This document shows positions 20,511 to 29,501 of a stretch of DNA of 64,000 nt, piece by piece. The DNA is taken from the NCBI RefSeq assembly GCF_036226405.1, contig NZ_CP108464.1, positions 4,030,001-4,094,000 of the forward strand. The letters run 5' to 3'. Source of the stretch: Streptomyces sp. NBC_01260 (GTDB lineage: Bacteria > Actinomycetota > Actinomycetes > Streptomycetales > Streptomycetaceae). How positions within the stretch are numbered: the first letter of the stretch is position 1; every line of letters begins with the position of its first letter. A program made the translations under genes and the position numbers. The notes under the pieces are model-generated. The model saw only the letters and a list, made by a program, of their open reading frames with translations. It ran no database searches and was not told where the DNA came from.

Positions 20511-21407
20511 ATGGACCTGGCCCTGCTGCGCACGTTCGTCACCGTGCACCGGGCGGGTTCGTTCACCCGGGCCGCCGCACTCCTCGGCCTCTCCCAGCCG
20601 GCCGTGACGTCCCAGATACGCACCCTGGAGCGGCAGCTGGGCCGCCCGCTCTTCCTGCGCAGAGCCCGCGGTGTGACTCCCACCACTATCGGAGACGAAC
20701 TCGCGCACCGGGCCGCTCCCCATCTGGACGCGCTGGTGGAGATCGCCGAGACGGAACTGGACGACGAGTCGGGCGTTCGGACGCTGCATCTGGCGGGTCC
20801 GCCGGAGTTCACCTCGCTACGGGCGCTGCCCGCGCTCACGCCACTCATCACCCAGGGCCTCGCCCTGCGCAGCTCGTTCTCCGCGGACACCGACGAGACA
20901 CTGGACGGCCTGGCCGCCGGACACCACGATCTGGCCATCGTGACGGCCCGCCCGCGCGGCGGGCTGCTCACCGCGACCCCGCTCTGCGACGAGGAGCACG
21001 TCCTGGTCGCCGCGCCCCGCTGGGCCGGGCGGCTCGGTCCGGGGACCTTGCGGCGCAACGGCCCGGTGGTCCTGGAACAGCTGCCGGTGGTGGAGGTACA
21101 CGAGAGCCTGCCGCTCGTCTCCCGCTACTGGGCCGCGGTCTTCGACAGCCGGCCCGCAGCCGCCGGGGCCGTCATCGCACCGGATCTTCGGGCGGTCCTG
21201 GAATGCACGGCGGCGGGTGCCGGACTGGCCGTCCTGCCCCGCTATCTCTGCGAGGGCGCACTGGAGCGGGGTGAGGTGGTGGCCCTCCTCGACCCTCCGG
21301 TGCCCCCGCTGCGCACCTACTTCCTCGCCGCGCGGGCCGGCACGCTCGCACTGCCGCATCTCGCTCGCGCGCACGAATGGCTGCTGCGTGCCGCAGCCGA
21401 CTGGTGA
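20511..21407 (+). CDS. LysR-family transcriptional regulator
   Basis: A 298-residue regulator with the LysR winged helix at the very N-terminus (MDLALLRTFVTVHRAGSFTR, then AAALLGLSQPAVTSQIRTLE) and a two-lobed effector domain (about 90-295). GGGAGGGAC precedes the ATG. LysR proteins usually control an adjacent divergent gene; here the upstream neighbour is on the same strand behind a terminator, so its target is not evident. Confidence 0.92.
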   Translation: MDLALLRTFVTVHRAGSFTRAAALLGLSQPAVTSQIRTLERQLGRPLFLRRARGVTPTTIGDELAHRAAPHLDALVEIAETELDDESGVRTLHLAGPPEFTSLRALPALTPLITQGLALRSSFSADTDETLDGLAAGHHDLAIVTARPRGGLLTATPLCDEEHVLVAAPRWAGRLGPGTLRRNGPVVLEQLPVVEVHESLPLVSRYWAAVFDSRPAAAGAVIAPDLRAVLECTAAGAGLAVLPRYLCEGALERGEVVALLDPPVPPLRTYFLAARAGTLALPHLARAHEWLLRAAADW

Positions 21408-21470
21408 CCTCAGAACGGTCCGGCAGCCCTCGGGTGTTTCAGAACGGGTCCAGCGGGCCACTCTCTTGCC

Positions 21471-21950
21471 ATGACCGAACGTCCCGTGGTCAAGCGCACC
21501 GCACGCGCCATCCTGCTCGACGGCAACGACCTCGTCCTCATCAAGCGCACCAAGCCGGGGGTAGATCCGTACTGGCTCACGCCGGGCGGCGGGGTCGAGC
21601 CCGAGGACGCGACCGTCGTCGATGCCCTGCACCGCGAGTTGGACGAGGAGCTCGGCGCAAAGATCACCGATGTGGTCCCCTGCTTCGTCGATACCGTGGA
21701 GCACATCGAGAGCAGTGGGGTGAAGGGCGTCAAGGTCCAGCACTTCTTCGTCTGCCGACTCGACTCGATGGACCTGTCCCTGCGCCACGGACCCGAGATC
21801 GACGCCCCCTGCGGGGAGTACGACGTCGTACGGGTGCCGTTCAGCCGGGTCGGGATCGCTGCCGTGCATCTCGTACCGCTGTCGCTGCGGCATTATCTGG
21901 ACGGCAACATCGAGGGCGTCCGTGCGATGCACGCGACAGATCTGGGCTGA
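21471..21950 (+). CDS. Nudix hydrolase
   Basis: A 159-residue Nudix-fold protein. The Nudix box is complete: GGGVEPEDATVVDALHRELD followed by EELGAKI, matching Gx5Ex7REUxEExGU. Such enzymes hydrolyse a nucleoside diphosphate linked to another group; substrate is undefined. It follows the LysR gene by 63 bases on the same strand. Confidence 0.92.
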   Translation: MTERPVVKRTARAILLDGNDLVLIKRTKPGVDPYWLTPGGGVEPEDATVVDALHRELDEELGAKITDVVPCFVDTVEHIESSGVKGVKVQHFFVCRLDSMDLSLRHGPEIDAPCGEYDVVRVPFSRVGIAAVHLVPLSLRHYLDGNIEGVRAMHATDLG

Positions 21951-22283
21951 TCGGGTCCCGGGGCCGGGCGTGGGTACGTCCGTGTCCGGGCACTGCCCCT
22001 CGCCGGACGACCGGCCAGCCGCCCCCTGCACCGTTGTTTCACGTGAAACGGCCGACATCACCATGACCGCTGCTCCGCACTCCGATCGTTTCTCCGTACG
22101 CTGGCCGTCGCTCCGTACCCTGGCCGTTGCTCCGCCGGTGGCGGCGGTGGCCTATTTCTTCGTCACAGCCATCCCGGTCCTGAAGCCGTGGGGGCCGGCA
22201 CGGCATGGCAGGCGGCTGCGGGTCTCGGCCAGTTCCGTTAAAACGGTGGACGAGCGATCATCGCGTCGGAGAGCCTGACCCCC
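21951..22283. other. Intergenic stretch with one parS site
   Basis: 333 bases between the Nudix and GNAT genes. It holds parS site 2 and a weak reading frame (22063-22278) encoding MTAAPHSDRFSVRW and one hydrophobic stretch. That frame has poor third-position G/C and no clear ribosome binding site, so I do not call it a gene. Confidence 0.5.
22036..22049. promoter_or_regulatory. parS: parS centromere site (2)
   Basis: Exact GTTTCACGTGAAAC in the intergenic stretch between the Nudix and GNAT genes; the flanks are not palindromic. Confidence 0.95.
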
Positions 22284-23189
22284 ATGTCCAGTTCACTGCC
22301 CCGCCCGCTCGCCGGTCTGCCGATCCGGCGCCTCACCCGGGACGATCTGGTCCCTTGCGCCGATCTCTGCGAGGACCGCGGCTGGCCGCGTGATGAGCAC
22401 CGCTGGGGGCTGCTCCTTGCGGCGGGAACGGGCTTCGGCATCGACGACCCGGACGGCAAGGGCCTGATGGCAACCTGTGTGGTGACCTCCTACGGTCCGC
22501 GCATGGCCGCCATCGGCATGCTGCTGGTCGCCGGACGTTACGCCCGGCAGGGGGTCGCCCAACACCTGATGCGCCAGGTGATCGAATCGACCGGGAGCGC
22601 TCCCCTCAGCCTCTACGCGACGGCACCGGGCCGGCCGCTCTACGAGAAGCTCGGGTTCACCGCGGTGGGCCGGGCCGAGCGGATGAGCGGGCATTTCCGG
22701 CCGACTGCCGGGCCCGGCAGTCCGGACGCGGGCGTTCACCCAGATCTTGGGGTCCGCCCCGGCCTAACTGTTCGCCCTGCCTCGGCCGGGGACGTTCAGG
22801 CCATGCTCCGGCTGGACGGGAACGCCTTCGGCCTCGACCGGACGCACCTCCTGACACGCCTCCCCGCCTTCGCCGACCACCTGCGGGTGGCCGAGGACGG
22901 CGAAGAGCTCGTCGGTTACGCGGCGCTGTGGCCGAGCTCGGGCAGCCATGTGGTCGGCCCCCTCGTCGCGCGGGACACCGCCACGGCCAAGCTCCTCGTG
23001 TCCTCGCTCGCCGGGGCGACCGAACGGCCACTGCGCGCCGACATCGACGCCCGTCACGAGGAACTGCTCCGCTGGCTCGGGGAACGCGGGCTTCGGCCCG
23101 AATCGGCGACCACGGTGATGAGCCTCGGGGAGCAGCAGCCGGGGGACTGGACGCAGTGCTTCGCGCCGTTGAGCGTGGCGACGGGCTGA
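22284..23189 (+). CDS. GNAT-family N-acetyltransferase, two-domain
   Basis: 301 residues. The N-terminal half is a GNAT fold with the acetyl-CoA loop GRYARQGVAQHLMRQVIE and LYEKLGFTAVGR. After a linker near residue 145, a second domain resembles a degenerate GNAT repeat (VRPASAGDVQAMLRLD, then AEDGEELVGYAALWPSSG). GGAGAG precedes the ATG by about 10 bases. The acyl acceptor is unknown. Confidence 0.9.
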   Translation: MSSSLPRPLAGLPIRRLTRDDLVPCADLCEDRGWPRDEHRWGLLLAAGTGFGIDDPDGKGLMATCVVTSYGPRMAAIGMLLVAGRYARQGVAQHLMRQVIESTGSAPLSLYATAPGRPLYEKLGFTAVGRAERMSGHFRPTAGPGSPDAGVHPDLGVRPGLTVRPASAGDVQAMLRLDGNAFGLDRTHLLTRLPAFADHLRVAEDGEELVGYAALWPSSGSHVVGPLVARDTATAKLLVSSLAGATERPLRADIDARHEELLRWLGERGLRPESATTVMSLGEQQPGDWTQCFAPLSVATG

Positions 23190-23325
23190 CCTCCCGGCCT
23201 CGGTCCGGGTGGTCCCGCCGGTCCGCGGTCTCGGCCGGCTCGTCCCGGTGGGCACACTTCAATGGGTTCCAGCAGATCCCACTGGGGCGGTGCGCCGTGG
23301 CACCTTGCCGGCAGGGCGGACGGAC

Positions 23326-23751
23326 TCAGACGAGGCTGTCCGCAGCGGCCGCAGCGAACCCGTGGTCCTGCTCGGGCGCCCCGCCACCGACGCCGATGGC
23401 GCCGATCAGGCGGCCGTCGCGGTGGACCGGGACACCACCGGCGATGAACAGCAGCGGCCGGTCCAGCGCGGTCGGCAGGGTGTGGAAGGGCCCTCCCGGC
23501 TGAACGGCGTCGACCAGGTCGGCCGTGGGGGCGTTGAGCTGCAGTGCCGTGTAGGCCTTGCGGGTACTGGTCTCGCCGGCGATGAGAACGGCCCGGTCGT
23601 CGCGGCGGAAGGCCAGCAGATGGCCGCCCGCGTCGAGGACCGTGACCGCCGCGGCGACGCCTGCGGCCTCGGCGGCCGTCCGGGCTGCTTCGATGAGCGT
23701 CTCCGCGTCCTGCGTGGTCAGCGGGGCGACGGCGGCAGTGAGGGTACTCAT
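23326..23751 (-). CDS. GlcG/HbpS-like (DUF336) protein
   Basis: 141 residues, the DUF336 fold seen in GlcG and heme-binding HbpS. Recognisable segments are VTVLDAGGHLLAFRRDD, TSTRKAYTALQL and GAIGVGGGAPEQDHGFAAAA. The start codon overlaps the MFS stop codon (ATGA at 23748-23751) with AAGGAG 9 bases upstream, so translation is coupled to the transporter gene. No export signal is evident, so a cytosolic role is likelier than HbpS-like secretion. Heme or small-acid binding is possible but unproven. Confidence 0.88.
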   Translation of the reverse strand: MSTLTAAVAPLTTQDAETLIEAARTAAEAAGVAAAVTVLDAGGHLLAFRRDDRAVLIAGETSTRKAYTALQLNAPTADLVDAVQPGGPFHTLPTALDRPLLFIAGGVPVHRDGRLIGAIGVGGGAPEQDHGFAAAAADSLV

Positions 23752-24965
23752 GGGGATGGCTCCTTGATGGGTACGGCGGCCGGCTCCGGGATGTGGCTGG
23801 CGACGAGACGGCTCCGGGTGGCCGTGCGGCGCTCCAGGGTGCTGGAGACGACGGCGAGTACCAGGGCTGAGGCCGCGAGGACCGCGCCGACCCAGTTGGG
23901 CGCGGTGTAGCCGAGACCGGCAGCGATAACGACGCCACCGAGCCATGCCGACAGTGCGTTGCCGAGGTTGAAGGCGCCGATGTTCACGGCGGAGGCGAGG
24001 GTCGGGGCGCCCGCCGCCTGGTCGAGCACCCTCTTCTGCAACGGGGGCACGGTCGCGAAGCCAAGGCCCCCGATCAGCACGATGGTCACGGCTGCCGCGA
24101 TCTTGTTGTGCGCGGTCAGGGTGAAGAGCGACAGGACCACGGCGAGCGCGCCCAGCGACACGTACAGCAGCGGCATCAGGTGGCGGTCGGCGAGCTTGCC
24201 GCCGAGCAGGTTGCCTCCGACCATGCCGAGTCCGAAGAGGACCAGCAGCCAGGTGACCGAGGAAGCCGAGTAGCCGGCGATCTCGGTCATCATCGGTGTG
24301 ATGTAGGTGATCGCTGCGAAGACTCCCCCGAAGCCCAGCACCGTCATCGCCATGGCGAGCAGGACCTGCACATTACGGAACGCGGCCAGTTCGTGGCGGA
24401 GCCGGACACCTTCGGCGCGGGGCTGGTCGGGGACGAGCCTGGCCACCCCGAGAAGGCCGATGACGCCGAGGGCGGCGACGGCGAAGAACGTGGCCCGCCA
24501 GCCGACGCTCTGCCCGATGTAGGTGCCGAGCGGGACACCGACGACGTTGGCGACGGTGAGGCCGGTGAACATCATGGCGATCGCACCGGCCTTCTTGTGC
24601 GGCGCGACCAGATCGGCCGCGACGACCGACCCGATGCCGAAGAAGGCACCGTGGGCGAGGGAGGCGATGACCCGGCCGGCGAGCATCACCTCGAAGACGG
24701 GTGCGGTCGCTGACACCACGTTGCCGACGACGAACAGCCCCATCAGGAACATCAGCATGCGTTTGCGAGTGACCCTGGTGCCGAGAACGGTCATCAACGG
24801 GGCACCGAGGACGACACCGAGCGCATAGCCCGTGACGAGGAAGCCGGCGGCCGGGATCGAGACCTGGAAGTCCGCAGCAACCTCGGGGAGCAGCCCCATG
24901 ATCACGAACTCGGTGGTTCCGATACCGAATGCCCCGATGGCGAGGGCGAGGAGCGCGAGCGGCAT
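23748..24965 (-). CDS. MFS efflux transporter (DHA1, AraJ/YdhP-like)
   Basis: A 405-residue, 12-helix drug/sugar efflux-type transporter. It opens with MPLALLALAIGAFGIGTTEF, typical of this subfamily; the loop-2 region GTRVTRKRML and the repeat in the second half are present. GGAAGG precedes the ATG. It is the first gene of a two-gene operon with the DUF336 protein and diverges from a MarR regulator that is its likely controller. Confidence 0.93.
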   Translation of the reverse strand: MPLALLALAIGAFGIGTTEFVIMGLLPEVAADFQVSIPAAGFLVTGYALGVVLGAPLMTVLGTRVTRKRMLMFLMGLFVVGNVVSATAPVFEVMLAGRVIASLAHGAFFGIGSVVAADLVAPHKKAGAIAMMFTGLTVANVVGVPLGTYIGQSVGWRATFFAVAALGVIGLLGVARLVPDQPRAEGVRLRHELAAFRNVQVLLAMAMTVLGFGGVFAAITYITPMMTEIAGYSASSVTWLLVLFGLGMVGGNLLGGKLADRHLMPLLYVSLGALAVVLSLFTLTAHNKIAAAVTIVLIGGLGFATVPPLQKRVLDQAAGAPTLASAVNIGAFNLGNALSAWLGGVVIAAGLGYTAPNWVGAVLAASALVLAVVSSTLERRTATRSRLVASHIPEPAAVPIKEPSP

Positions 24966-25015
24966 GGGTTACACCTTCCCTGGAGATTGCGTCTGCGTCT
25001 TACGAGCGTCCACAA

Positions 25016-25060
25016 TAATTGCAGGCGCAGGTTAATTGCAAGCGCGGGCTATTGCGCACG
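25016..25060. promoter_or_regulatory. Three 17-base-spaced direct repeats in the MFS/MarR promoter region
   Basis: TAATTGCAGGCGC (25016), TAATTGCAAGCGC (25033) and TATTGCGCAC (25050) start exactly 17 bases apart in the 142-base gap between the divergent MFS and MarR genes. They are probably regulator-binding sites, most simply for the MarR protein, although MarR sites are usually palindromes. Confidence 0.6.
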
Positions 25061-25107
25061 TCGCCTATCCTGTACGTAAGCGGCTCCAGCACGGAGGAGA
25101 GACACCC

Positions 25108-25566
25108 ATGACAGCGACGGACCCGGCACTGACCGCCCTCTCCCAGGGCTGGTGCGCGCTCTCCCTGCTCCACGGGAAGATCGAGGCCCGTATCGAGCGT
25201 GCCCTGCAGAGCCGGCACGACCTCAGCGTGAGGGAGTACTCACTGCTGGACGTACTGAGCCGGCAGCACAGCGGACCAGGCGGACATCTGCAGATGAAGC
25301 AGGTGGCCGACGCCGTCGTACTCAGCCAGAGCGCCACCACCCGCCTGGTCACCCGCCTGGAGGACCGCGATCTGCTGACCCGGTACCTCTGCGACACCGA
25401 CCGCAGGGGCATCTACACCGATGTCACCGAGGCGGGTCTCGCTCTGCTCGCCGAGGCCAGGCCGACCAATGACACCGCCCTGCGCGCCGCACTCGACGAG
25501 GCCGCCAAGAACCCCGAGCTGGTCCCGCTCGTGCGGGCGGTCGAGGGGCTGAAGGTCCCCGTGTAG
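25108..25566 (+). CDS. MarR-family transcriptional regulator
   Basis: A 152-residue winged-helix regulator. The dimerisation helices flank the core LQMKQVADAVVLSQSATTRL and the beta-wing TRLEDRDLLTRYLCDTDRRG, then YTDVTEAGLALL. GGAGGAGA precedes the ATG. The divergent arrangement with the MFS/GlcG-like operon and the repeats between them suggest that it represses both directions and responds to a substrate of the transporter. Confidence 0.93.
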   Translation: MTATDPALTALSQGWCALSLLHGKIEARIERALQSRHDLSVREYSLLDVLSRQHSGPGGHLQMKQVADAVVLSQSATTRLVTRLEDRDLLTRYLCDTDRRGIYTDVTEAGLALLAEARPTNDTALRAALDEAAKNPELVPLVRAVEGLKVPV

Positions 25567-25613
25567 CCCGATTGCCACCGCGTGGCCCGAGGCGGCTGCG
25601 TAGGCTGCTGATC

Positions 25614-26066
25614 ATGAGCGATCTGGAAATACGTGCCGCGGGCATCGACGACCTCTCCGAGATCGTGGCCATGCTCGCCGACGATGCGCTGGGTGCCGGG
25701 CGCGAGTCGCCGGACGACCTCACGCCGTACCACGCGGCCTTCCAGCGGCTGGCCGGGGATCCGAACCAGCACCTGATGGTCGCCGTGCGCGCGGACCGGA
25801 TCGTCGGCACACTCCAGCTGACGGTGATCCCCGGCCTCTCCCGACGCGGCTCGACGCGCTCCGTGGTCGAGGGTGTCCGTGTGCACAAAGACGAACGCGG
25901 CAGCGGACTCGGCACCCGGCTGATCCAGTGGGCGGTGGACGAATCCCGGCGCCAGGACTGCCAGTTGGTCCAGCTGACATCGGACGCGACCCGGACCGAC
26001 GCACATCGCTTCTACGAACGGCTCGGCTTCGTCGCCAGCCACGTGGGCTTCAAGCTCGCTCTCTGA
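25614..26066 (+). CDS. GNAT-family N-acetyltransferase
   Basis: A 150-residue single GNAT domain: EIRAAGIDDLSEIVAMLADD at the start, the acetyl-CoA pyrophosphate loop VHKDERGSGLGTRLIQWAVD, and DAHRFYERLGFVASHVGFKL. There is no ribosome binding site; a TAGGCT box (25601-25606) lies 8 bases before the ATG, which suggests a leaderless message. Confidence 0.92.
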   Translation: MSDLEIRAAGIDDLSEIVAMLADDALGAGRESPDDLTPYHAAFQRLAGDPNQHLMVAVRADRIVGTLQLTVIPGLSRRGSTRSVVEGVRVHKDERGSGLGTRLIQWAVDESRRQDCQLVQLTSDATRTDAHRFYERLGFVASHVGFKLAL

Positions 26067-26095
26067 CCGCAGACCGGCATCCGAGGGGGTCGACG

Positions 26096-27259
26096 GTGCA
26101 CCGCATCAGCGACGAACAGCGCCGGACCAGGCTCGCCAGGCGCCATCTCCTGGCACCCGCCCTGCGGTCCGACTCCCCGGTGGCCGTGGCCGACGCCCTC
26201 GTCGCGCTGCACGCCACCGACGCGGCCACCGTCTTCCTGTCTGTCTGCGCCCGGCTCCGCACACCGAACGTCGCCGCCGTGGAGAAGCCCCTGTACGAGG
26301 ACGTGTCACTGGTCCGGCTGCTCTCCATGCGCAACACCCTCTTCGCCGTGTCGGAAGCGCTGGCCCCGCAGATCGAAGCGTCGAACGCCCGCGCGGTGGC
26401 GGCCAAGGAACGCCGGACCTTCCTGAAGCACTTGGCCGAGGACGGCCAGGGCCTGGGCGGGCGCTGGCTGGAAGACACGGAGAAGGCCACCCTGTCCGCC
26501 CTGACCGCCCGCGGGACGGCCACCGGCAGCGAACTCTCCGCCGCCGTACCGGCCCTGCGTACGAAGATCACGGTCTTCCCCGGCAAGAAGTACGAGGCGG
26601 TACAGGGGGTGGCCTCCCGGGTCATCCGCATACTGGCCGCCGAAGGCCGGATCCGCCGGGACCGGCCCCGGGGCTCCTGGACGTCCAGCCAGTTCCGCTG
26701 GACGGCTGCCGAACCCCGGCCGGCACCGGCAACCGCCGGGGCACAAGCGGAATTGGCCCTGCGCTGGCTCCGCTCCTACGGCCCCGCGACCGAGACCGAC
26801 CTCAAGTGGTGGACGGGCTGGGGGCTCGGGCAGGTCAGCAAGGCGCTGGCGGCCGTCGGAGCCGAGGAGGTACGGCTCGATGGCGGCTCCACCGCCTGGG
26901 TCGCGCCGGGTGACACCGCGTCCGAACCGGCGCCGGAACCCTGGGCGGCATTGCTGCCCGCGCTCGACCCGAGCGCGATGGGCTGGGCCGACCGCGGTTT
27001 CCACCTCGCCGCCGAACACCGGGCAGCCCTCTTCGACCGCTCCGGCAACATCGGCCCCACCGTGTGGTGGAACGGCCGCATCATCGGCGGTTGGGCACAG
27101 CGCGCCAACGGCGAGCCGGTGTGGCGGCTCCTGACCGACACTGGCCGGGACGCCTCCGCGGCAATCGAGGAGGAGGCATCCCGGCTGGCAGGCTGGGTGG
27201 GGCAAGCGCGGATCACACCGCGCTTCCGCACCCCGCTGGAACGGGAGTTGACGGACTGA
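26096..27259 (+). CDS. Winged-helix DNA-binding protein (AlkZ/DUF1006-like)
   Basis: A 387-residue member of the HTH_42 family that includes the AlkZ/YcaQ DNA glycosylases, which unhook interstrand cross-links. Typical segments are LVALHATDAATVFLS, LVRLLSMRNTLFAV, WLRSYGPATETDLKWWTGW and MGWADRGFHLA. GAGGGGG precedes the GTG start at 26096. In Streptomyces such proteins can occur with DNA-damaging antibiotic clusters, but there is none here, so a housekeeping or unknown repair role is more likely. Confidence 0.88.
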   Translation: MHRISDEQRRTRLARRHLLAPALRSDSPVAVADALVALHATDAATVFLSVCARLRTPNVAAVEKPLYEDVSLVRLLSMRNTLFAVSEALAPQIEASNARAVAAKERRTFLKHLAEDGQGLGGRWLEDTEKATLSALTARGTATGSELSAAVPALRTKITVFPGKKYEAVQGVASRVIRILAAEGRIRRDRPRGSWTSSQFRWTAAEPRPAPATAGAQAELALRWLRSYGPATETDLKWWTGWGLGQVSKALAAVGAEEVRLDGGSTAWVAPGDTASEPAPEPWAALLPALDPSAMGWADRGFHLAAEHRAALFDRSGNIGPTVWWNGRIIGGWAQRANGEPVWRLLTDTGRDASAAIEEEASRLAGWVGQARITPRFRTPLERELTD

Positions 27260-27274
27260 CCGGTCCGCTGCCGT

Positions 27275-27288
27275 GTTTCACGTGAAAC
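27275..27288. promoter_or_regulatory. parS: parS centromere site (3)
   Basis: Exact GTTTCACGTGAAAC, extended to TGTTTCACGTGAAACA, in the 72-base gap after the AlkZ-like gene. It is one of a pair only 36 bases apart. Confidence 0.95.
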
Positions 27289-27310
27289 AGGCACCCTCTG
27301 ACCGGTCCGC

Positions 27311-27324
27311 GTTTCACGTGAAAC
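27311..27324. promoter_or_regulatory. parS: parS centromere site (4)
   Basis: Second exact GTTTCACGTGAAAC of the pair, centred 36 bases after site 3 and just before the end of the convergent serine hydrolase gene. Confidence 0.95.
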
Positions 27325-27331
27325 ACGACGT

Positions 27332-28717
27332 TCAGCCTCCCAGGCCACGCCACCCGTTCTCGTCCACCCCGCCCGGAACATCTGCTGCGGGGTCGTACGG
27401 TTCGCGCGTGAAGACGAACGAACCCAGGTCCAGATGGTTCACGCTGCCGTCGTCGTTACGGACGATCCGCAGCGTCTCCCCCGCGTAATAGCCGTCCAGC
27501 CCGATCCAGGTGCCGTCGGGCCGGGCGGTGAAGCGAGCGCCGCGGCCATCGCCGCGGAGGCCGCGGAGTTCCAGTCCGCGATCGGGCGTCAGCCGCAGGA
27601 TGTTGGGACGCGTGCCCCAGTACCAGGGGCCGGTGAGCGCAAGAAGTGCGGCGTCCACCTCGGGCAGCGGGCGCCATGGCTCCGGGATGCGGGGCTCAGC
27701 CTCGGCGACGATGTCCACAAGCTCGGCGGCCACCTCGCCGATCGGCGGACCCGAGGTGACGTTGGCGAACACGACCGCGGCCACATTCTCCTCGGCGCAG
27801 AACCACAGGGCGGCCAGAAATCCAGGAAGCGACCCCGTGTGCCCGACGAGCGTACGGCCCTTCCGCCGGATCACCTGAAGCCCCAGACCGTAATTCCCTT
27901 CCCAGTCCCCCGACTCGGGCGGCGCGGACGGCTCCTTCATCTCCTCCACGGAAGCGGTGCAGAGCACCCGGTCGTCCCCCTCGGCAAGGAAGGCGGCGAA
28001 CCGGAGGAGATCGGCGGTGGTGGACCAGAGCTGACCGGCCGGCGCCATCAGTCCGAGGTCCTCAGCCGGTTCGGGCAGCATGGCATCCGCCCACGGATGG
28101 ACGGCCCAGCCCCCGGCATGGGGTGCCTCCGGCTCCGGACCCGTACGGTGCATGCCCAGCGGCTCCAGGAGCTCACGCCGCAGAACCTGCGCCCAGGGCG
28201 CGCCACGCATGGTTTCGATCAGCGCTCCGAGCACTGTGTAGCCCGGGTTGGAGTAGTGGTGACGCCGGCCGGGAGCGTGCATCCGGGTCTGCTCACCGAG
28301 CACGTCGGCGAGCTCGGGACGCAGCCTGCCCGGCGTCCGTTCCCACCAGGGAACGGGCGACTCCGCGCCGAGTCCGGCGCTGTGGCCCAGCAGCTGATGA
28401 ATGGTGGCCTCGCCCGCCCCCGTTCCGGGCAGGTGCTTCTCCAGCGGATCGGCCAGATCCAGCAGGCCCTCGTCACGCAGCCGCAGGACCAGCACCGCGG
28501 TGAACGTCTTGGTGAGGGACCCGATTCTGAACTGTGTGTCGGCATCGGGGCCATGGCCGTCGACACAGGTGCGGGAGCCGTTCCAGACGGTCTGTCCCTG
28601 CCGCTGCACAGCGGCGGCCAAGGAGGGTGAGCGGCCTTCGGTCTGGGCGGTGGCGATGCGGTGCAGCAGAGCGCGCTGCGTACCCGGAAGCAACTGTTCA
28701 ACAGGAGTAGTCATCAT
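27332..28717 (-). CDS. Beta-lactamase/esterase-family serine hydrolase
   Basis: A 461-residue penicillin-binding-like hydrolase. The catalytic motifs are SLTK (in FRIGSLTKTFTAV), YSN (HHYSNPGYTVLG) and HTG (LVGHTGSLPGF). A C-terminal lipocalin-like domain follows (about 340-461). No signal peptide is seen, so it acts in the cytosol or leaves by another route. Two adjacent ATGs (28717 and 28714) could serve as start; no ribosome binding site is clear. The reading frame of the broken SDR gene upstream ends at the same point (TGATG). Confidence 0.88.
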   Translation of the reverse strand: MMTTPVEQLLPGTQRALLHRIATAQTEGRSPSLAAAVQRQGQTVWNGSRTCVDGHGPDADTQFRIGSLTKTFTAVLVLRLRDEGLLDLADPLEKHLPGTGAGEATIHQLLGHSAGLGAESPVPWWERTPGRLRPELADVLGEQTRMHAPGRRHHYSNPGYTVLGALIETMRGAPWAQVLRRELLEPLGMHRTGPEPEAPHAGGWAVHPWADAMLPEPAEDLGLMAPAGQLWSTTADLLRFAAFLAEGDDRVLCTASVEEMKEPSAPPESGDWEGNYGLGLQVIRRKGRTLVGHTGSLPGFLAALWFCAEENVAAVVFANVTSGPPIGEVAAELVDIVAEAEPRIPEPWRPLPEVDAALLALTGPWYWGTRPNILRLTPDRGLELRGLRGDGRGARFTARPDGTWIGLDGYYAGETLRIVRNDDGSVNHLDLGSFVFTREPYDPAADVPGGVDENGWRGLGG

Positions 28718-29315
28718 CAACAACTACCGCCCCGGACCGCCCGGGGCGACCATATTTCGCGGCCCGCCCGGGTCCCGTCGTCGTGACCGTACCCGTGACG
28801 GCCCTCTTCGACGGCAACCACACGGGAGCGGAGCTCGCAGAGGCCTCCGTTGGCACGAATGTTCTGGCCCGTCAGCCAACGTCCGTCCGGACCCGCAAGG
28901 AAAGCGACGACGTCCGCCACGTCCTCGGGCTGGCCGAGGTGTCCGAGCGAGGTCATTCCGATGGCCACCGCCAGCCACTCCGGTTTGTTGGCCGCTCTCA
29001 GAAGATCGGTGTCCGTGGCGCCGGGCGATACCGTGTAGCCGCGTTGTTGATCAGAATGTCCAGGCCGCCGAGTCGGCGTTCGGCAGTAGCTAACAACTCC
29101 TCGGCCGCACTGGGCTCGGCCAGATCCAGCTGGACCGCAATAGCGTTCCCATCCGTCTTCTCAGCCTGTCGCACGACCTCATCCGCAGCGTCCCGGGATT
29201 GCGCGTAGTTGAAGACCACGGTCGCTCCATCCCGCGCGAGCCGCAGCACGACAGCCCGGCCGATCCCCCGTGAGCCTCCGGTAACGACAGCTGCCTTTCC
29301 TGCGAGCACCGCCAT
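28717..29315 (-). pseudogene. SDR-family oxidoreductase gene broken by an internal deletion
   Basis: From the ATG at 29315 the frame encodes an SDR N-terminus with the NAD(P) motif VTGGSRGIGRA and the NNAA motif (LINNAAT), then runs into TGA at 28998. In another frame, starting at about the same base, the C-terminal part resumes: TVSPGATDTDLLRAANKPEW, then GQPEDVADVVAFLAGPDGR and TGQNIRANGG. The roughly 85 residues that should lie between, including the catalytic Ser and YxxxK, are absent. The join near 29030 therefore marks a deletion that also shifts frame. A short N-terminal fragment may still be made, but it cannot be a working dehydrogenase. Confidence 0.85.
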
Positions 29316-29501
29316 GATCTCTCCCTGCCTTGATGAACCCTCCGTCGCGAACCTCCATACGCACCAAGCGGCTCCGAAAGCGTGAAGGACCTGGCGTCCA
29401 TGGTCGAGGAACTCCCGCTGTGGCAGGCATCTTTGTGACCGTTCTCTGCCGACGGTGAAGACCTGCCCGACCGCGCTCGACGATCGCTACTGTCGAGTCC
29501 C

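Noticed and set aside
22063..22278. Small frame MTAAPHSDRFSVRW with a hydrophobic stretch, next to parS site 2.
   Set aside because: Weak codon bias, no ribosome binding site and a basic, low-quality C-terminus. Probably non-coding.
25016..25060. Three short regular repeats considered as a CRISPR remnant.
   Set aside because: The unit is 17 bases with no true spacers, no cas genes are nearby, and it sits in a divergent promoter region.
28998..29315. Treating the truncated SDR N-terminus as a short intact gene.
   Set aside because: The matching C-terminal half follows at once in another frame, which shows a deletion in a once longer gene.
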